A DNA stretch of 56,420 nt from an uncultured Actinomycetes bacterium (lineage in GTDB: Bacteria; Actinomycetota; Thermoleophilia; RBG-16-64-13), in contig CAIQPS010000124.1 of the NCBI GenBank assembly GCA_903873715.1, positions 1 through 56,420 on the forward strand, read 5' to 3'. A program made the position numbers and the translations under genes. Below the pieces are notes generated by a model. That model had not been told where the DNA came from and did no database searches. It worked only from the letters and a program-made list of their open reading frames with translations. Of the stretch, positions 17,424 to 26,830 are shown piece by piece; position 1 is the first letter of the stretch, and each line of letters begins with the position of its first letter.

Positions 17424-18080
17424 CTAGCCCCCCGAGAGCCTCCGGTAGTACGAGTGCGCCGTGTGGAGCGCCGCGACCGGGTTGTGGCCGAGCACCCGGT
17501 CCTTGGCGACCAGCACAGTAACCGGCGCCTTGGAGTTGGCGAAGAACATGCTGTCGTGGCCCACGCACAGGCCGATGACCACGTTGAACTCGGTGCCGGC
17601 CTCAGCGAGGAGGGCCGCTTGGCCGACCGGGCTACAGAGAGGCTCGAACTCACCGGGGGCGACCTTCTCGGAGTCGAGGATGCCCACGTCCTCCTTCGCG
17701 ATGGAGCCGACCTTGCAGCACGCCGTCGAGACCTCGAACCCGCCGGCCCGGAAGATATCCCTGGCCGCCTTGGCCTCCTGCATGAGCCCCACACAGTGGG
17801 CTATGCCGAGATGGCTCCACCCCATGCGCCTGGCGAAATCCATGATCTCCTCGACACGCGTCGAGCGGCCATAACCTGCAGCCTCGGTGCGCGCGGATTC
17901 CACGGCCATGCGGCGCAAGCCCTCGTCCTCCTGGTACCGGGCGCGCACTTCGTCCAGCAGGTCGGGCTCCGCGGGCATGGGGCACGCCTTGGGGATCGGC
18001 TTGGAGCCAGGCGCGGCCATACAGGCGACGGCGCGGCAGGTGGCGCAGTCCGGTCCTGAGTAGTCGGGGTGATCGGCCAT
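17424..18080 (-). CDS. DUF1847 family cysteine-rich protein
   Basis: A 218-residue protein. The N-terminus has a metal-site-like Cys cluster (CATCRAVAC, then ACPMP), followed by ESARTEAAGYGRSTRVEEIM, MGWSHLGIAHCVGLMQEA, CCKVGSIAKED and GLCVGHDSMFFANS. These match DUF1847 (PF08901), a family of anaerobes proposed to bind metal; its biochemical role is unknown. The start is ATG 18080, with the usual MADH opening. The 90 bases downstream to 17330 hold imperfect copies of CCGGCGTGAGGCTG. Confidence 0.82.
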   Translation of the reverse strand: MADHPDYSGPDCATCRAVACMAAPGSKPIPKACPMPAEPDLLDEVRARYQEDEGLRRMAVESARTEAAGYGRSTRVEEIMDFARRMGWSHLGIAHCVGLMQEAKAARDIFRAGGFEVSTACCKVGSIAKEDVGILDSEKVAPGEFEPLCSPVGQAALLAEAGTEFNVVIGLCVGHDSMFFANSKAPVTVLVAKDRVLGHNPVAALHTAHSYYRRLSGG

Positions 18081-18152
18081 GGTGTGCCTATGCTACCGCC
18101 TGCCGGCGGCGACGTCGCGCCGGCGTCACCGAGTGCTGCCGCTCGCCCCCGC

Positions 18153-21100
18153 CTACGGGATGGTCCCCGCCGCCTCGACAGCGTCCAGGTTGATGGAGGC
18201 CGCGCTGGAAAGGGAGTTCTTCATTCCCGTCCATTCCACTTTGACCGTGTACGTCCCCCACGGGAGCCACGGGGTGTCGAAGACTCGTTGCTGCAGCAGA
18301 GTGGTGGGGCTGTACAGGTCCACCGTCCAGTATTTGCCCAGCAACGGCCCGATCCTCATGATCCCCTGGTTCGGCGCCTTGAGGGCGATTATGGTGGCCC
18401 CCATGCCGGTGAACGTGAAGGTGGCCGAAGAGCCGGCCGCGTTGGCGTACTTGTACGTCCCCCCGGAGAGGCCAGCCCCTGCGATGCTGACCCAGTCACC
18501 GGCGTAGGTGACCGGCGCGGCGGTCTCCTGGCAGAGCGTACGAGCCACCGGGGCACCGGCGATATCGACCGCGTCGAGGTTGACGTACTTGCCGGCGGGG
18601 TTGCCCGACCAATACGAGACCGTGAGCCGGTGGTAGCCGCTCGTGATGATGCCGCTGGACCATACCGTCTTCGCGTAGGCGGCGATGAGACTCGATTCAT
18701 CCACGACGAACTCTGCGCCACCGTCTAGGCTCACCGCCACCTTCCCCATGGTGCTGTCGGTAGTCGCGAGGAGGTCTATCTGCCGGCCCCTGAACGGGAT
18801 GGTGATCGCGGACAGGGCAGCACTCGAGCGTTTGTACGACCCCCCACTTGCGCTCCCTGCTACGATCGTGGACCAAGTCCCGACCGGCCAGAGGCGGGTG
18901 TCGCTCTGCTGGAAGCGAGTCAGGGCAAGTGCGGCGGTGTAGGTGAAGTCATCGGCGGCGACATCGGCACTGGCCCCCCCGGCTGCGGTGACCGCCACCT
19001 GCACAGCCCCCGCCACGTGGGCGGGGGCCACGGCGATGATGCGGTTCGTGCCGCTCACGGAGTAGCTCGTCGCGCTCACCCCGCCGAAGGTGACGGCGGT
19101 GACGTTGCTGAAGTCGGCACCGGAGACATCCACCCAGGCACCTCCGCCGGTGGAACAGGAGTGGACGCTCAGTCCCGTTATGGAGGGCGGAAGGACGTAT
19201 CGGTACGAACCGGTCGCCGACCCCCCGGCAGCCGTGATTTTGACCGGTACCGTGCCCGCGCTGTGCGCCGGTGCGACGACGACCAGTCGGGTGGCGGAGT
19301 ACTGGGTCATACTCGGGATGGGGACCCCTCCGAACGTGACTGCACTGGGGACCGCTATCCAGAGATCGGTGCCGGTGATGACGACCGAGTTCCCGCCGGC
19401 GTACGGGCCCACTGCAGGCGAGACCGAGGTTATCGTGGGAGCGGCTGCATAGCGGAAGTCGTCCGCCGCCGTGTCCGCACTCGCGCCTACCACGTTCGTC
19501 ACCTTCACCCGAACGACGCCGGCCGCGTGCGCTGGGGGGACCGCCCTTATCCGCGTGGGCGACTCGACCGTGTAGCTTTGTGCCGGGACGCCGTCAAAGG
19601 TCACCGCCGAGGAGCCGCTCAAGCCGTAGAACAGCGTACCCTTGATGTCCACAGCGACGCCTCCCGCCAAGGGACCGGCGGACAGGTACAGTCCGGTGAT
19701 CGTCGGGAGGCCCAAGTACCCATAGTCGTCCGCGGGAGTGTCGGCGCTCGCGCCGTAGGTGCCGGTCACCTGCACCTGCACGGTACCTGCCGCATGAGCC
19801 GGCGCGATCGCCGTTATCTGCTTGGAGGAGTCCACGGTGTAGCTGGCCGCGTTCACCCCGCCGAACGTCACTCCGGCCGCCCCAGAGACACCCGAGAAAC
19901 CGATGCCTTTGATGACGACGGAATTGCCGCCCGCCGCGGACGCATAGCTGGGCGCCACCGATGTGATCGCCGGACCTTGGACATAGGCCTTGATGCACAC
20001 GTTGGATTTGGCCCGCACCGTCGTGAGGTCCGTCCACGGGCCTCCGACCGCGGCAACATAGCTCTCCCCCGCGGAAGCGGTGGCTCCGGCCGAGTAGTAG
20101 CCCGCAAGGGGCATCTCGATGGCGACCGGGGCTGTCACGCCCGGGGTGGAGATCTTGACCGCCACCACGAAGGTCTGACCGGCCGTGAGCGGTATGGCCG
20201 AGGGCAGCAAGACGGTGTTGAAACCCATTGTGGTGAACACCCCGGACGCGCACGAAACCAGCGAGTCGAGAGACGAGCCCACATACACTGAGTACGAGGT
20301 GTTCGGGCCGAGTGCGTAGAAGCCGACCGCTTTCAGCGGGCACGACGTCCGTGCGGTGAAGACGTTGGCCTCCCAGGCCGCGTTCGGGGTGGCCGACGAG
20401 GGATAGCCGAGGTCGCTGGTGAAACCCCACTGATCGTACTGATAGATGTCGGAGTACGTGCCGACTGACGCTGCGTTAGCAAAGACCGCGAGATCCGCAC
20501 CGTAGTCCTTGTCGTAGTAGGAGACCCAGAAGTAGCCGCCGTCGCCCCAATCGGTGCCCCAACTGTTCTTACACAGCAGGGCGCCCGGCCCGGCCGGCGT
20601 AGTAGCGAAGTTGGCTGCCGGGTAGTTGTCGTCCCACCCCACCACGACTACGGCGTGGTTTATGGCGACCGAACTGTTGCAGTAGTAGGCATGCGTCGTA
20701 GCGTTGTAGTAGGCGGCACTCGTGTCCATGTGGAGGGTGGCGTAGACGCCACCGTACTGGGACACCGCGCCCTTGATCCTGGTGATATAGCCGGAATATG
20801 TGCGCCCAGGAAGCCACTCGAAGTGCATCACATTCTTGCGCGCGAGAAGGCTCGATCTCGTATAGCCGTCCCCGTAGGGATCATCGCTCTCGTTGACGGG
20901 GCCTCCCCACCGGAGCAGATAGGCAGCAGCCAACTCCTCGGTGCCGCCGCGGCTGTACATGGCGGTCGAGGTGCTCCACCCTCCGGAAAGGACCATGTGA
21001 TCCTCGGAAAAGTCCCGCGTCTCGCCAGGCAGCAGACAGGACTCCACCGAACCGAGGGTCGCAAAGGCCCAACACGTTCCGAGAGTCCCTTGGTCCCTGA

Positions 21101-21440
21101 CCGGTGTCACCTTTCCGACGGCGCGAAGGTCATAGCTGGCTGGGAGCGCCGTGAGGGGCGTTTGCGTGCCGGCAGCGAGATCGGCGGCGCGAAAGCCTGC
21201 CGAAAGATCGCACGAGAAGGGGATGACTCCCAGGCCGTGGCCCATCGAGACGGCGGCCGGTGCCGCGGCAAGGGGGTGCAGTTGCCAGGCGATGAAGTCG
21301 GCGGGCAACGGGGACGACACCGGCTGAGGAGCGAGGGTCACAGTGGTCGAGGCGAGCGCCTGAAAGGACACGAGCAGCGAGAGGAGCAGCCCGATCACGA
21401 TGGCCGTCGTAGCGGTGCGGACTGCAGTGCGTGCAGACAT
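18153..21440 (-). CDS. secreted papain-like (C1) protease with TIG repeats and two C-terminal YEQ-type modules
   Basis: A 1095-residue exported protein. Residues 1-32 form a signal peptide. Residues about 85-330 are a C1A cysteine protease with all catalytic residues: oxyanion Gln117 and Cys123 in DQGTLGTCWAF, His262 in NHAVVVVGW, and Asn292 in KNSWGTDWG. A jelly-roll-like region follows to about 480. Then come four IPT/TIG domains, each beginning with P-xIT and containing GG-xxVxIxG, up to about 830. Last are two C-terminal modules of about 120 residues of the kind found in the M23 and NlpC/P60 proteins here. The N-terminal region ahead of the protease may be a short propeptide. It is probably an extracellular protease or adhesin. 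ATG 21440 follows GGGGGCTACTCG. Confidence 0.88.
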   Translation of the reverse strand: MSARTAVRTATTAIVIGLLLSLLVSFQALASTTVTLAPQPVSSPLPADFIAWQLHPLAAAPAAVSMGHGLGVIPFSCDLSAGFRAADLAAGTQTPLTALPASYDLRAVGKVTPVRDQGTLGTCWAFATLGSVESCLLPGETRDFSEDHMVLSGGWSTSTAMYSRGGTEELAAAYLLRWGGPVNESDDPYGDGYTRSSLLARKNVMHFEWLPGRTYSGYITRIKGAVSQYGGVYATLHMDTSAAYYNATTHAYYCNSSVAINHAVVVVGWDDNYPAANFATTPAGPGALLCKNSWGTDWGDGGYFWVSYYDKDYGADLAVFANAASVGTYSDIYQYDQWGFTSDLGYPSSATPNAAWEANVFTARTSCPLKAVGFYALGPNTSYSVYVGSSLDSLVSCASGVFTTMGFNTVLLPSAIPLTAGQTFVVAVKISTPGVTAPVAIEMPLAGYYSAGATASAGESYVAAVGGPWTDLTTVRAKSNVCIKAYVQGPAITSVAPSYASAAGGNSVVIKGIGFSGVSGAAGVTFGGVNAASYTVDSSKQITAIAPAHAAGTVQVQVTGTYGASADTPADDYGYLGLPTITGLYLSAGPLAGGVAVDIKGTLFYGLSGSSAVTFDGVPAQSYTVESPTRIRAVPPAHAAGVVRVKVTNVVGASADTAADDFRYAAAPTITSVSPAVGPYAGGNSVVITGTDLWIAVPSAVTFGGVPIPSMTQYSATRLVVVAPAHSAGTVPVKITAAGGSATGSYRYVLPPSITGLSVHSCSTGGGAWVDVSGADFSNVTAVTFGGVSATSYSVSGTNRIIAVAPAHVAGAVQVAVTAAGGASADVAADDFTYTAALALTRFQQSDTRLWPVGTWSTIVAGSASGGSYKRSSAALSAITIPFRGRQIDLLATTDSTMGKVAVSLDGGAEFVVDESSLIAAYAKTVWSSGIITSGYHRLTVSYWSGNPAGKYVNLDAVDIAGAPVARTLCQETAAPVTYAGDWVSIAGAGLSGGTYKYANAAGSSATFTFTGMGATIIALKAPNQGIMRIGPLLGKYWTVDLYSPTTLLQQRVFDTPWLPWGTYTVKVEWTGMKNSLSSAASINLDAVEAAGTIP

Positions 21441-21604
21441 CGAGTAGCCCCCATGTTGCCCACGCGCTCCGGGCGGTGATGGTCGCTGACTTGCTTCGGA
21501 CACTGAGGTGACTGCATAGCATCGCCGCTCGCAAGACACCAGCGGACGGCTGGTCGGTGTGGACCAAAGCATTACCTGTCCGGCCGTCGGCGTATGCTCC
21601 GGGC

Positions 21605-22717
21605 ATGAGGACAGGCACCGCCACACTCCCGCTCCACGGCGGCAAAGCGCCCGCGTGGCTCTTCTCGCGCATGCGGCTCCTCGCCCGGGAGATCACCCTG
21701 GTCGTCGCGAGCGAGTACGGCCCGGGCGAGATGCTCGTCCGGCTGTCCGACCCGGCGTGGTTCCAGGCCTTCGGCTGCGTACTGGGGTTCGACTGGCACA
21801 GTTCGGGCGTCACCACCACGGTGTGCGGCGCCCTCAAGGACGGCCTGCGCGGGCTGGAGCACGAGTGCGGCCTGGTGGTGGCCGGCGGCAAGGGCGGAGT
21901 GTCGCGCAAGACGCCGGGGGAGATCGAGGCGGCGGCGGGCGGCGGCGCGCTGGCCGTGGCGCCCGGCCCGCTGGTGCGAGCCAGCAAGATGGCGGCCAAG
22001 GTGGACAGCGCCGGCTTGCAGGACGGCTATCAGATCTACCACCACAGCTTCTTCTTCACCCGGGACGGCCGCTGGGCGGTGGTGCAGCAGGGCATGAACG
22101 ACGCGAACGGCATGGCCCGCCGCTACCACTGGCTGAGCGATTCGGTCACCGACTTCGTGGTGGAACCGCACCAGGCCATCGCCTCTGAAGGTCCGGGCAC
22201 CGGCGTCCTCAACCTGGTGGCGCGGGCCAGCGTGCCCGCGCAGGTGACGGTCACGGAGTTGTCCCACGAACCGCCGGACAAGATCGCCGGCCAGCTGGTG
22301 CGCCTCAAGTCGTTGGCCATGCCCCGCCGCCACGAGGTGGAACTGAGCGACATCCGCCCGGAGAACCTGCTGAAGGCCTTCGAGTCCACCTACGAGCGGC
22401 AGGCCGAGGACTTCGAGACCCTGCTCGGTCTCCCCGGTGTGGGTCCCAAGACCGTCCGAGCGCTCGCGCTCATCGCCGAACTGGTCCACGACACGCCCGC
22501 CAGCCGCCGCGACCCCGCCCTGTTCAGCTACGCCCATGGCGGCAAGGACGGGTTCCCATACCCGGTGGACAGGCCCACCTACGATCACAATATCGAGCTT
22601 CTGCGGGCGGCGGTCGCTCAGAGCAAGGTGGGGCGCACCGAGAAGTTGGACGCGCTCAAGCGGCTGGCCACGCTGTCGAGACGGGTGGAGGCGGCGCCGG
22701 GGAGGGCTGCGGTCTGA
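21605..22717 (+). CDS. DUF763 family protein with helix-hairpin-helix motif
   Basis: A 370-residue protein of DUF763 (PF05559). Family blocks are clear: TATLPLHGGKAPAWLFSRM at the start, FGCVLGFDWHSSGVTTT near 60, AKVDSAGLQDGYQIYHHSFF near 135, and VVQQGMNDANGMARRYHWLS near 160. Residues about 275-300 (LLGLPGVGPKTVRALALIAE) form a helix-hairpin-helix, as in non-specific DNA-binding repair proteins. The family is best known in archaea and thermophilic bacteria and has no established function; nucleic acid binding is inferred from the motif. It lies divergent from the papain-like protease and is followed 61 bases later by the aminotransferase. Confidence 0.87.
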   Translation: MRTGTATLPLHGGKAPAWLFSRMRLLAREITLVVASEYGPGEMLVRLSDPAWFQAFGCVLGFDWHSSGVTTTVCGALKDGLRGLEHECGLVVAGGKGGVSRKTPGEIEAAAGGGALAVAPGPLVRASKMAAKVDSAGLQDGYQIYHHSFFFTRDGRWAVVQQGMNDANGMARRYHWLSDSVTDFVVEPHQAIASEGPGTGVLNLVARASVPAQVTVTELSHEPPDKIAGQLVRLKSLAMPRRHEVELSDIRPENLLKAFESTYERQAEDFETLLGLPGVGPKTVRALALIAELVHDTPASRRDPALFSYAHGGKDGFPYPVDRPTYDHNIELLRAAVAQSKVGRTEKLDALKRLATLSRRVEAAPGRAAV

Positions 22718-22778
22718 GGGGCAGGCGCGCCCGGGAGCCGCTCCTCCGGCGCCCGGCCCCACCGACTACAATGGTGCG

Positions 22779-23996
22779 ATGAGCACCATGCCCACATCAC
22801 CGGGCGCACGGGCCGGCGGCAGCCGCGACGGCGCCCCATACGACTTCGACCGGGTCATCGACCGGCGGGGCACCGGCAGCTTCAAATGGGACCGCTACAG
22901 CGGCCGGGACGTCATCCCGCTGTGGGTGGCAGACATGGACTTCGCCTCCCCTCCCGCGATCACCGAGGCGCTTCGCCGCCGGGTGGACCACGAGGTGTTC
23001 GGCTACTCCCACGCCACCGACGAGTTGGAGATGGCTGTGGCGGCCCATCTCGCCCGCGACCACGATTGGGACGTACCGGTGCCGTGGATCGTATGGCTAC
23101 CCGGCCTGGTATCGGGGCTCAACATCGTCTGCCGGGCGATAGGCGACCCGGGCGACGAGGTCCTCACGTTCGTGCCCGTATACGGGCCGTTCCTGACGGC
23201 GCCCGGGTTCAACCAGAAGACCGTGGTGCGGGTGCCGCTGGAGTTCTCCGGCGGCCGCTGGGAGATGGACCTCGACGCCCTCGAGCACGCCCTCACGCCG
23301 CGCAGCCGGCTGCTGCAGCTCTGTTCCCCGCACAACCCGGTCGGGCGGGCGTGGAGCCGCACCGAACTGGAGGCCCTGGCGGAACTCGTCCTGCGCCGCG
23401 GACTCGTCGTCGCCTCGGACGAGGTGCACGCCGGGCTGGTGTTGGACGAAGACAAGCCGCACATCCCGTTCGCCGGCCTGGATGACGAGGTGGCGGCCCG
23501 CACCATCACGCTGATGGCCCCCAGCAAGACCTTCAACGTCCCGGGGCTGGGATGCTCGTTCGCCGTCATCTCCGACCGGGGTCTGCGCCGCGACGTCTAC
23601 CGCGCGATGGAAGGCATCGTCCCCCACGTCAACCTGTTCGGCTACGTCGCCGCCCAGGCCGCCTACGAGCACGGGGAGCCCTGGCGCCAAGCGCTGCTCG
23701 CCTACCTGCGCGGCAACCGGGACCTGGTGGAGCGGGAGATCGCCGGGATCCCCGGGCTGAGCATGACTCACGTCGAGGCCACGTACCTCGCATGGATAGA
23801 CACCAGGGAGTCCGGTCTGGACGATCCGGCCGGAGACTTCGAGAGGGCCGGCGTGGGCCTGTCGGACGGCAAGGAGTTCGGCATGCCCGGGTTCGTGCGG
23901 CTCAACTTCGGCTGCCGCAGGGCTCTGCTCTCCGAGGGTCTGGCGCGCATGCGGGCCGCGGTCGAAGGGGTGCGCCGAGCGGCGGCGGAAGGGTAG
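22779..23996 (+). CDS. MalY/PatB-type PLP-dependent aminotransferase / C-S lyase
   Basis: A 405-residue fold-type I PLP enzyme. The MalY/PatB opening is clear: FDRVIDRRGTGSFKWDRY, then VIPLWVADMDFASPPAI. Later come YGPFLTAPGF, LLQLCSPHNPVGRAW with the substrate-binding Asn, VVASDEVHAGL with the PLP-binding Asp, and APSKTFNVPGL with the Schiff-base Lys. Members cleave the C-S bond of cystathionine or cysteine and some act as aminotransferases. The start is ATG 22779; an upstream ATG at 22771 is out of frame. With the Cys/Met enzyme at 45831 it suggests sulfur amino acid turnover. Confidence 0.88.
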   Translation: MSTMPTSPGARAGGSRDGAPYDFDRVIDRRGTGSFKWDRYSGRDVIPLWVADMDFASPPAITEALRRRVDHEVFGYSHATDELEMAVAAHLARDHDWDVPVPWIVWLPGLVSGLNIVCRAIGDPGDEVLTFVPVYGPFLTAPGFNQKTVVRVPLEFSGGRWEMDLDALEHALTPRSRLLQLCSPHNPVGRAWSRTELEALAELVLRRGLVVASDEVHAGLVLDEDKPHIPFAGLDDEVAARTITLMAPSKTFNVPGLGCSFAVISDRGLRRDVYRAMEGIVPHVNLFGYVAAQAAYEHGEPWRQALLAYLRGNRDLVEREIAGIPGLSMTHVEATYLAWIDTRESGLDDPAGDFERAGVGLSDGKEFGMPGFVRLNFGCRRALLSEGLARMRAAVEGVRRAAAEG

Positions 23997-24016
23997 AGGG
24001 CCGACGGTCGCGCATC

Positions 24017-24063
24017 TTTTTACCCGGGTGATATTGACGCCATGATTTTATCCGGGTAATATC
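24017..24063. promoter_or_regulatory. duplicated palindrome-like operator before the DUF2239 gene
   Basis: Two similar AT-containing boxes stand out in the 115-base gap before the DUF2239 gene: TTTTTACCCGGGTGATATT at 24017-24035 and GATTTTATCCGGGTAATATC at 24044-24063. Each centres on a near-palindrome (TACCCGGGT / TATCCGGGTAAT) and the centres are about 28 bases apart. This is typical of paired operator sites for a TetR-like or similar repressor. No regulator gene is adjacent, so the protein is unknown. Confidence 0.5.
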
Positions 24064-24111
24064 AGGCCCGCCGGCCCATCCCACATCGGGCCGCTTCAGA
24101 AAGGAATCGGC

Positions 24112-24741
24112 ATGAACGTCCGTTGCATCGCCTTCGAGGGCCCCGTCTGCGTAGCCTCCGGACCGCTGGCCGACGTGATCGTGCGGGTCAAGGAACAGAT
24201 CGAGAAAGACCCGCGCACGAACGTGCTCATCCTCGATTCGACCACCAGCGAACCGGTGGAGATCGATTTCCGCGGCTCCGTCCAGGACGTCCTTGCCCGC
24301 CTGGCGCCGCCTGTGGACTCAGTCTCCGCCCCGTCGGTGGACGGCGCCGGCTCGGTGGACTCGCCGGCCCTGGACGCACCCGGCCCGGACGACCCCAAGA
24401 CCCCCGGCCGGCCCCGCCTGGGAGTGGTGGCCCGCGAGGTCACGCTCCTCCCCCGCCACTGGGAGTGGCTCGCCGAGCAGCCCGGCGGCGCCTCGGTGAC
24501 GCTGCGCAAGCTTGTCGAGGAGGCACGCAAGGCCACGGCCGGCGGGGCCAAGGTCCGGCGCGCTCAGGAGGCCTGCTACCGGTTCATGAACACCATGGCC
24601 GGCAACGAACCGGGGTTCGAGGAGGCGCTCCGCGCACTCTACGCCGGCGAAGCCGAGCGCTACGTGTCGCTCACCGAGGCCTGGCCGGACGACGTGCGGG
24701 ATCACGCGCGCCGCTTGGCGGCCGACTGCTTCCCGGAGTGA
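24112..24741 (+). CDS. DUF2239 family protein
   Basis: A 209-residue protein of DUF2239 (PF09998). The N-terminal half has a small beta-rich domain (MNVRCIAFEGPVCVASGPLA), a Pro/Asp-rich linker (residues about 65-100), and then the conserved C-terminal part. That part contains GRPRLGVVAREVTLLPRHWE, ASVTLRKLVEEARK, RFMNTMAGNEPGFEEALRAL and WPDDVRDHARRLA. Function is unknown. It is preceded by AGAAAGGAATCGGC and, further up, by the duplicated palindromic boxes at 24017-24063, which may control it. Confidence 0.8.
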   Translation: MNVRCIAFEGPVCVASGPLADVIVRVKEQIEKDPRTNVLILDSTTSEPVEIDFRGSVQDVLARLAPPVDSVSAPSVDGAGSVDSPALDAPGPDDPKTPGRPRLGVVAREVTLLPRHWEWLAEQPGGASVTLRKLVEEARKATAGGAKVRRAQEACYRFMNTMAGNEPGFEEALRALYAGEAERYVSLTEAWPDDVRDHARRLAADCFPE

Positions 24742-24868
24742 CGCGCCGGCCGCGCCGGCCGGACGATGCCGGCTCGCCCGATCCCCGGCACCGGCACCCC
24801 AGGCTTGAGCCACCCCGCAGTCTGAGATATCGTCGCTGACTGTCCGTAACGCTCCGGGGGGAGGCCTC

Positions 24869-25789
24869 GTGAACTTCCGCGTGTTCCTGCACAGCCATCT
24901 GGGGTTCCGCTCGACGTCCACGCTGTTCTACGGCGAGCGGGACGCGATCCTCATCGACGCCACCCAACTGCGCAGCGACGCCCACAGGATGGCGGCGGAG
25001 CTCATCCTGATGCGGAAGAACCTCACGCACATCTACGTGTCGCACTTCCATCCGGACCATCACTTCGGTCTCTGCGTCCTCAAGGACGCCTTCCCGGCCG
25101 CCAAGATCGTCGCCCTGCCGAGCGTGGTGCGCGACCTCGTGTTCACGTCGAGCGACAAGCTGGACACCTGGTCCATCGACCGCTTCGGCCCCGACACGCC
25201 GGTGGGCACCACCATCCCGGTCCCCATGGCCGAGCCGCGCCTCGTGCTGGAGGGGCAGGAGCTGCTCTTCTCCGACGATTGGGAGGGCGACAGCGTCAAC
25301 AATTCCGCCGTCTGGGTGCCGTCCGAGAGGATCCTCTGCGCCACCGACATCGCCTTCGACGACTGGAACGTCTGGTTCATCGAGAGCAACGTCGAGCGCC
25401 GGGAGAAATGGCGCCAGGCCCTCGACCGGCTCAAGGAGTTCCCCGCCCGGGTGGTGATCCCCGGCCACGGCAGCGAGAAGACCATGGAGTTGCTCGAACG
25501 AGCGGCCGCCGACCCCACGTTCGAATACACATCGTGCATAGATTGGACGCGGGAGTACGTCGACTTCTACGAGACCGTCTACCAGACGGCCACCACCGGC
25601 CCCGAACTGGTCGACCGCGTCCGCGCCCGCTACCCGGACGTCAAGGGCAACGACTTCGCCATCGAGTGGCTGGCCCGCCTGCTGTTCCCCAAGAGCAGCC
25701 CGGACTGGTACGAACCGCTGCCCGGCGAGCCGGGCAGCATCTTCCTCAACCCGTTCGGGGTCTGCGACGGGGATCCGCCTCGGGAGTGA
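24869..25789 (+). CDS. metallo-beta-lactamase-fold hydrolase
   Basis: A 306-residue MBL-fold protein. The zinc-binding HxHxDH motif appears as HFHPDHH near residue 60, and later metal ligands are present in SERILCATDIAFDD and the PGHG motif near residue 205. It starts at GTG 24869, behind GGGGGGAGG. The substrate is unknown; alkyl sulfatase, quinolone-degrading and lactonase enzymes share this core. The C-terminal 90 residues form a helical extension (FDFYETVYQTAT region). Confidence 0.82.
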   Translation: MNFRVFLHSHLGFRSTSTLFYGERDAILIDATQLRSDAHRMAAELILMRKNLTHIYVSHFHPDHHFGLCVLKDAFPAAKIVALPSVVRDLVFTSSDKLDTWSIDRFGPDTPVGTTIPVPMAEPRLVLEGQELLFSDDWEGDSVNNSAVWVPSERILCATDIAFDDWNVWFIESNVERREKWRQALDRLKEFPARVVIPGHGSEKTMELLERAAADPTFEYTSCIDWTREYVDFYETVYQTATTGPELVDRVRARYPDVKGNDFAIEWLARLLFPKSSPDWYEPLPGEPGSIFLNPFGVCDGDPPRE

Positions 25790-25873
25790 CCGCCGGCCGG
25801 ACGCGCCCGGCGCGGCTCACCCCACCGGGCGACCGCACGCCGCCGAAGCGCCGGACGCGGCTTCAGCCGCCCC

Positions 25874-26410
25874 CTACGTCAGCGCCCAGTTCTCCGGTTC
25901 CGCCGGGAGCACGCCCTCGCCTGCGGACTCGGTGTCCGCCGCCGCCTGCTCCGCCTCCGTCCACGGCTCCATGAGCTTCTCGCCGAACGTGCGGCCGTAG
26001 TCGTGGCAGCCGCGCATGCCCTCCTGGGTCTCCACCTTGGCCTCGAGGAGCCGGAACGAACCCAGGTAGAAGGGCCGCATCTTGTAGACGTACTGCATGG
26101 TGTCAAGCACCATCTTCGGAGCGTCGCCGCTGTGGGTGTATGAGCCGAAGGCGCCGGCAAGCTTGCCTTTGAGGTCGCCTTCCCGGGCGACGAACAGCCA
26201 GTTCTTCACCGGGCCGGCCATGTCGTGATGATAGGTGGGCGACCCGAAGATGTAGCCGTCGTAGCCGTGGAGCTCATCGGCCGACTTGAGATCGCTCATC
26301 TTCTTCACCACCGCTTGGTGCTCCGTGAAGCGGATGCCCTCGGCGATGAAATCGGCCATGCGCTGCGTGCGGCCGGTCAGCGAGTAGTAGGCCACCAGGA
26401 CTTTGCCCAT
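25874..26410 (-). CDS. flavodoxin family protein
   Basis: A 178-residue flavodoxin-like protein. The N-terminal VAYYSLTGRTQRMADFIAEG is the FMN-phosphate-binding loop in the flavodoxin position (T/S-x-T-G-x-T). FGSPTYHHDMAGPVKNWL corresponds to the second FMN loop and FGSYTHSGDAPKMVL to the third. It may act as an electron carrier or an FMN-binding reductase. It is convergent with the MBL hydrolase and divergent from the small protein at 26590. A Shine-Dalgarno-like GGGGGTATCGGGG precedes ATG 26410. Confidence 0.83.
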   Translation of the reverse strand: MGKVLVAYYSLTGRTQRMADFIAEGIRFTEHQAVVKKMSDLKSADELHGYDGYIFGSPTYHHDMAGPVKNWLFVAREGDLKGKLAGAFGSYTHSGDAPKMVLDTMQYVYKMRPFYLGSFRLLEAKVETQEGMRGCHDYGRTFGEKLMEPWTEAEQAAADTESAGEGVLPAEPENWALT

Positions 26411-26589
26411 CCCCGATACCCCCTTGTCTTGGGATGCCTCACACGCCGCCCCTCACCCCCCCGGGGAGGGGACGCGAACGTGCTGATTGTAGCCTGATTG
26501 CGGGTCGGCGACGCACGCCGGGACCGTCGGCGTATGATGGAAGTAGCGGTCCACATCCAGTGAGGTCCGAGTCTGCAGGGGGTGTTGCC

Positions 26590-26823
26590 ATGACCGCTTC
26601 AGTGCACGCCGTCAAGGAGGAGATCCGGGTCGGCGACGTCGTCGAAACCATGCTGGGCGAGGGAGTGGTCACGCGCGTCTCGAAGGCGCTCCGTGAGGGC
26701 GACCCGCCCGCCATCGAGGTCGATCTCGGGCGCAAATGGGTGAGGATGGAGCAGCTGCGGTTCATCCGCCGCCACGGAGGGGACCAGCCCCAGGCCGAAT
26801 GGCACTGGGACGAGCGCGACTAG
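26590..26823 (+). CDS. small conserved-looking beta-barrel protein
   Basis: A 77-residue protein starting at ATG 26590, behind GGGGGTG. Residues about 12-60 (VGDVVETMLGEGVVTRVSKA, then IEVDLGRKWVRMEQLRFI) look like an SH3-like or KOW-type small beta barrel, with a charged C-terminal tail. I cannot place it in a named family. It is convergent with the MFS transporter gene, whose stop lies 7 bases beyond its own. Confidence 0.55.
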   Translation: MTASVHAVKEEIRVGDVVETMLGEGVVTRVSKALREGDPPAIEVDLGRKWVRMEQLRFIRRHGGDQPQAEWHWDERD

Positions 26824-26830
26824 GAGCCCG

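Noticed and set aside
26440-26475. CCCCTCAC...GGGGAGGGG as another copy of the hairpin element
   Set aside because: A short GC hairpin with no TACY inner loop or conserved flanking segments.
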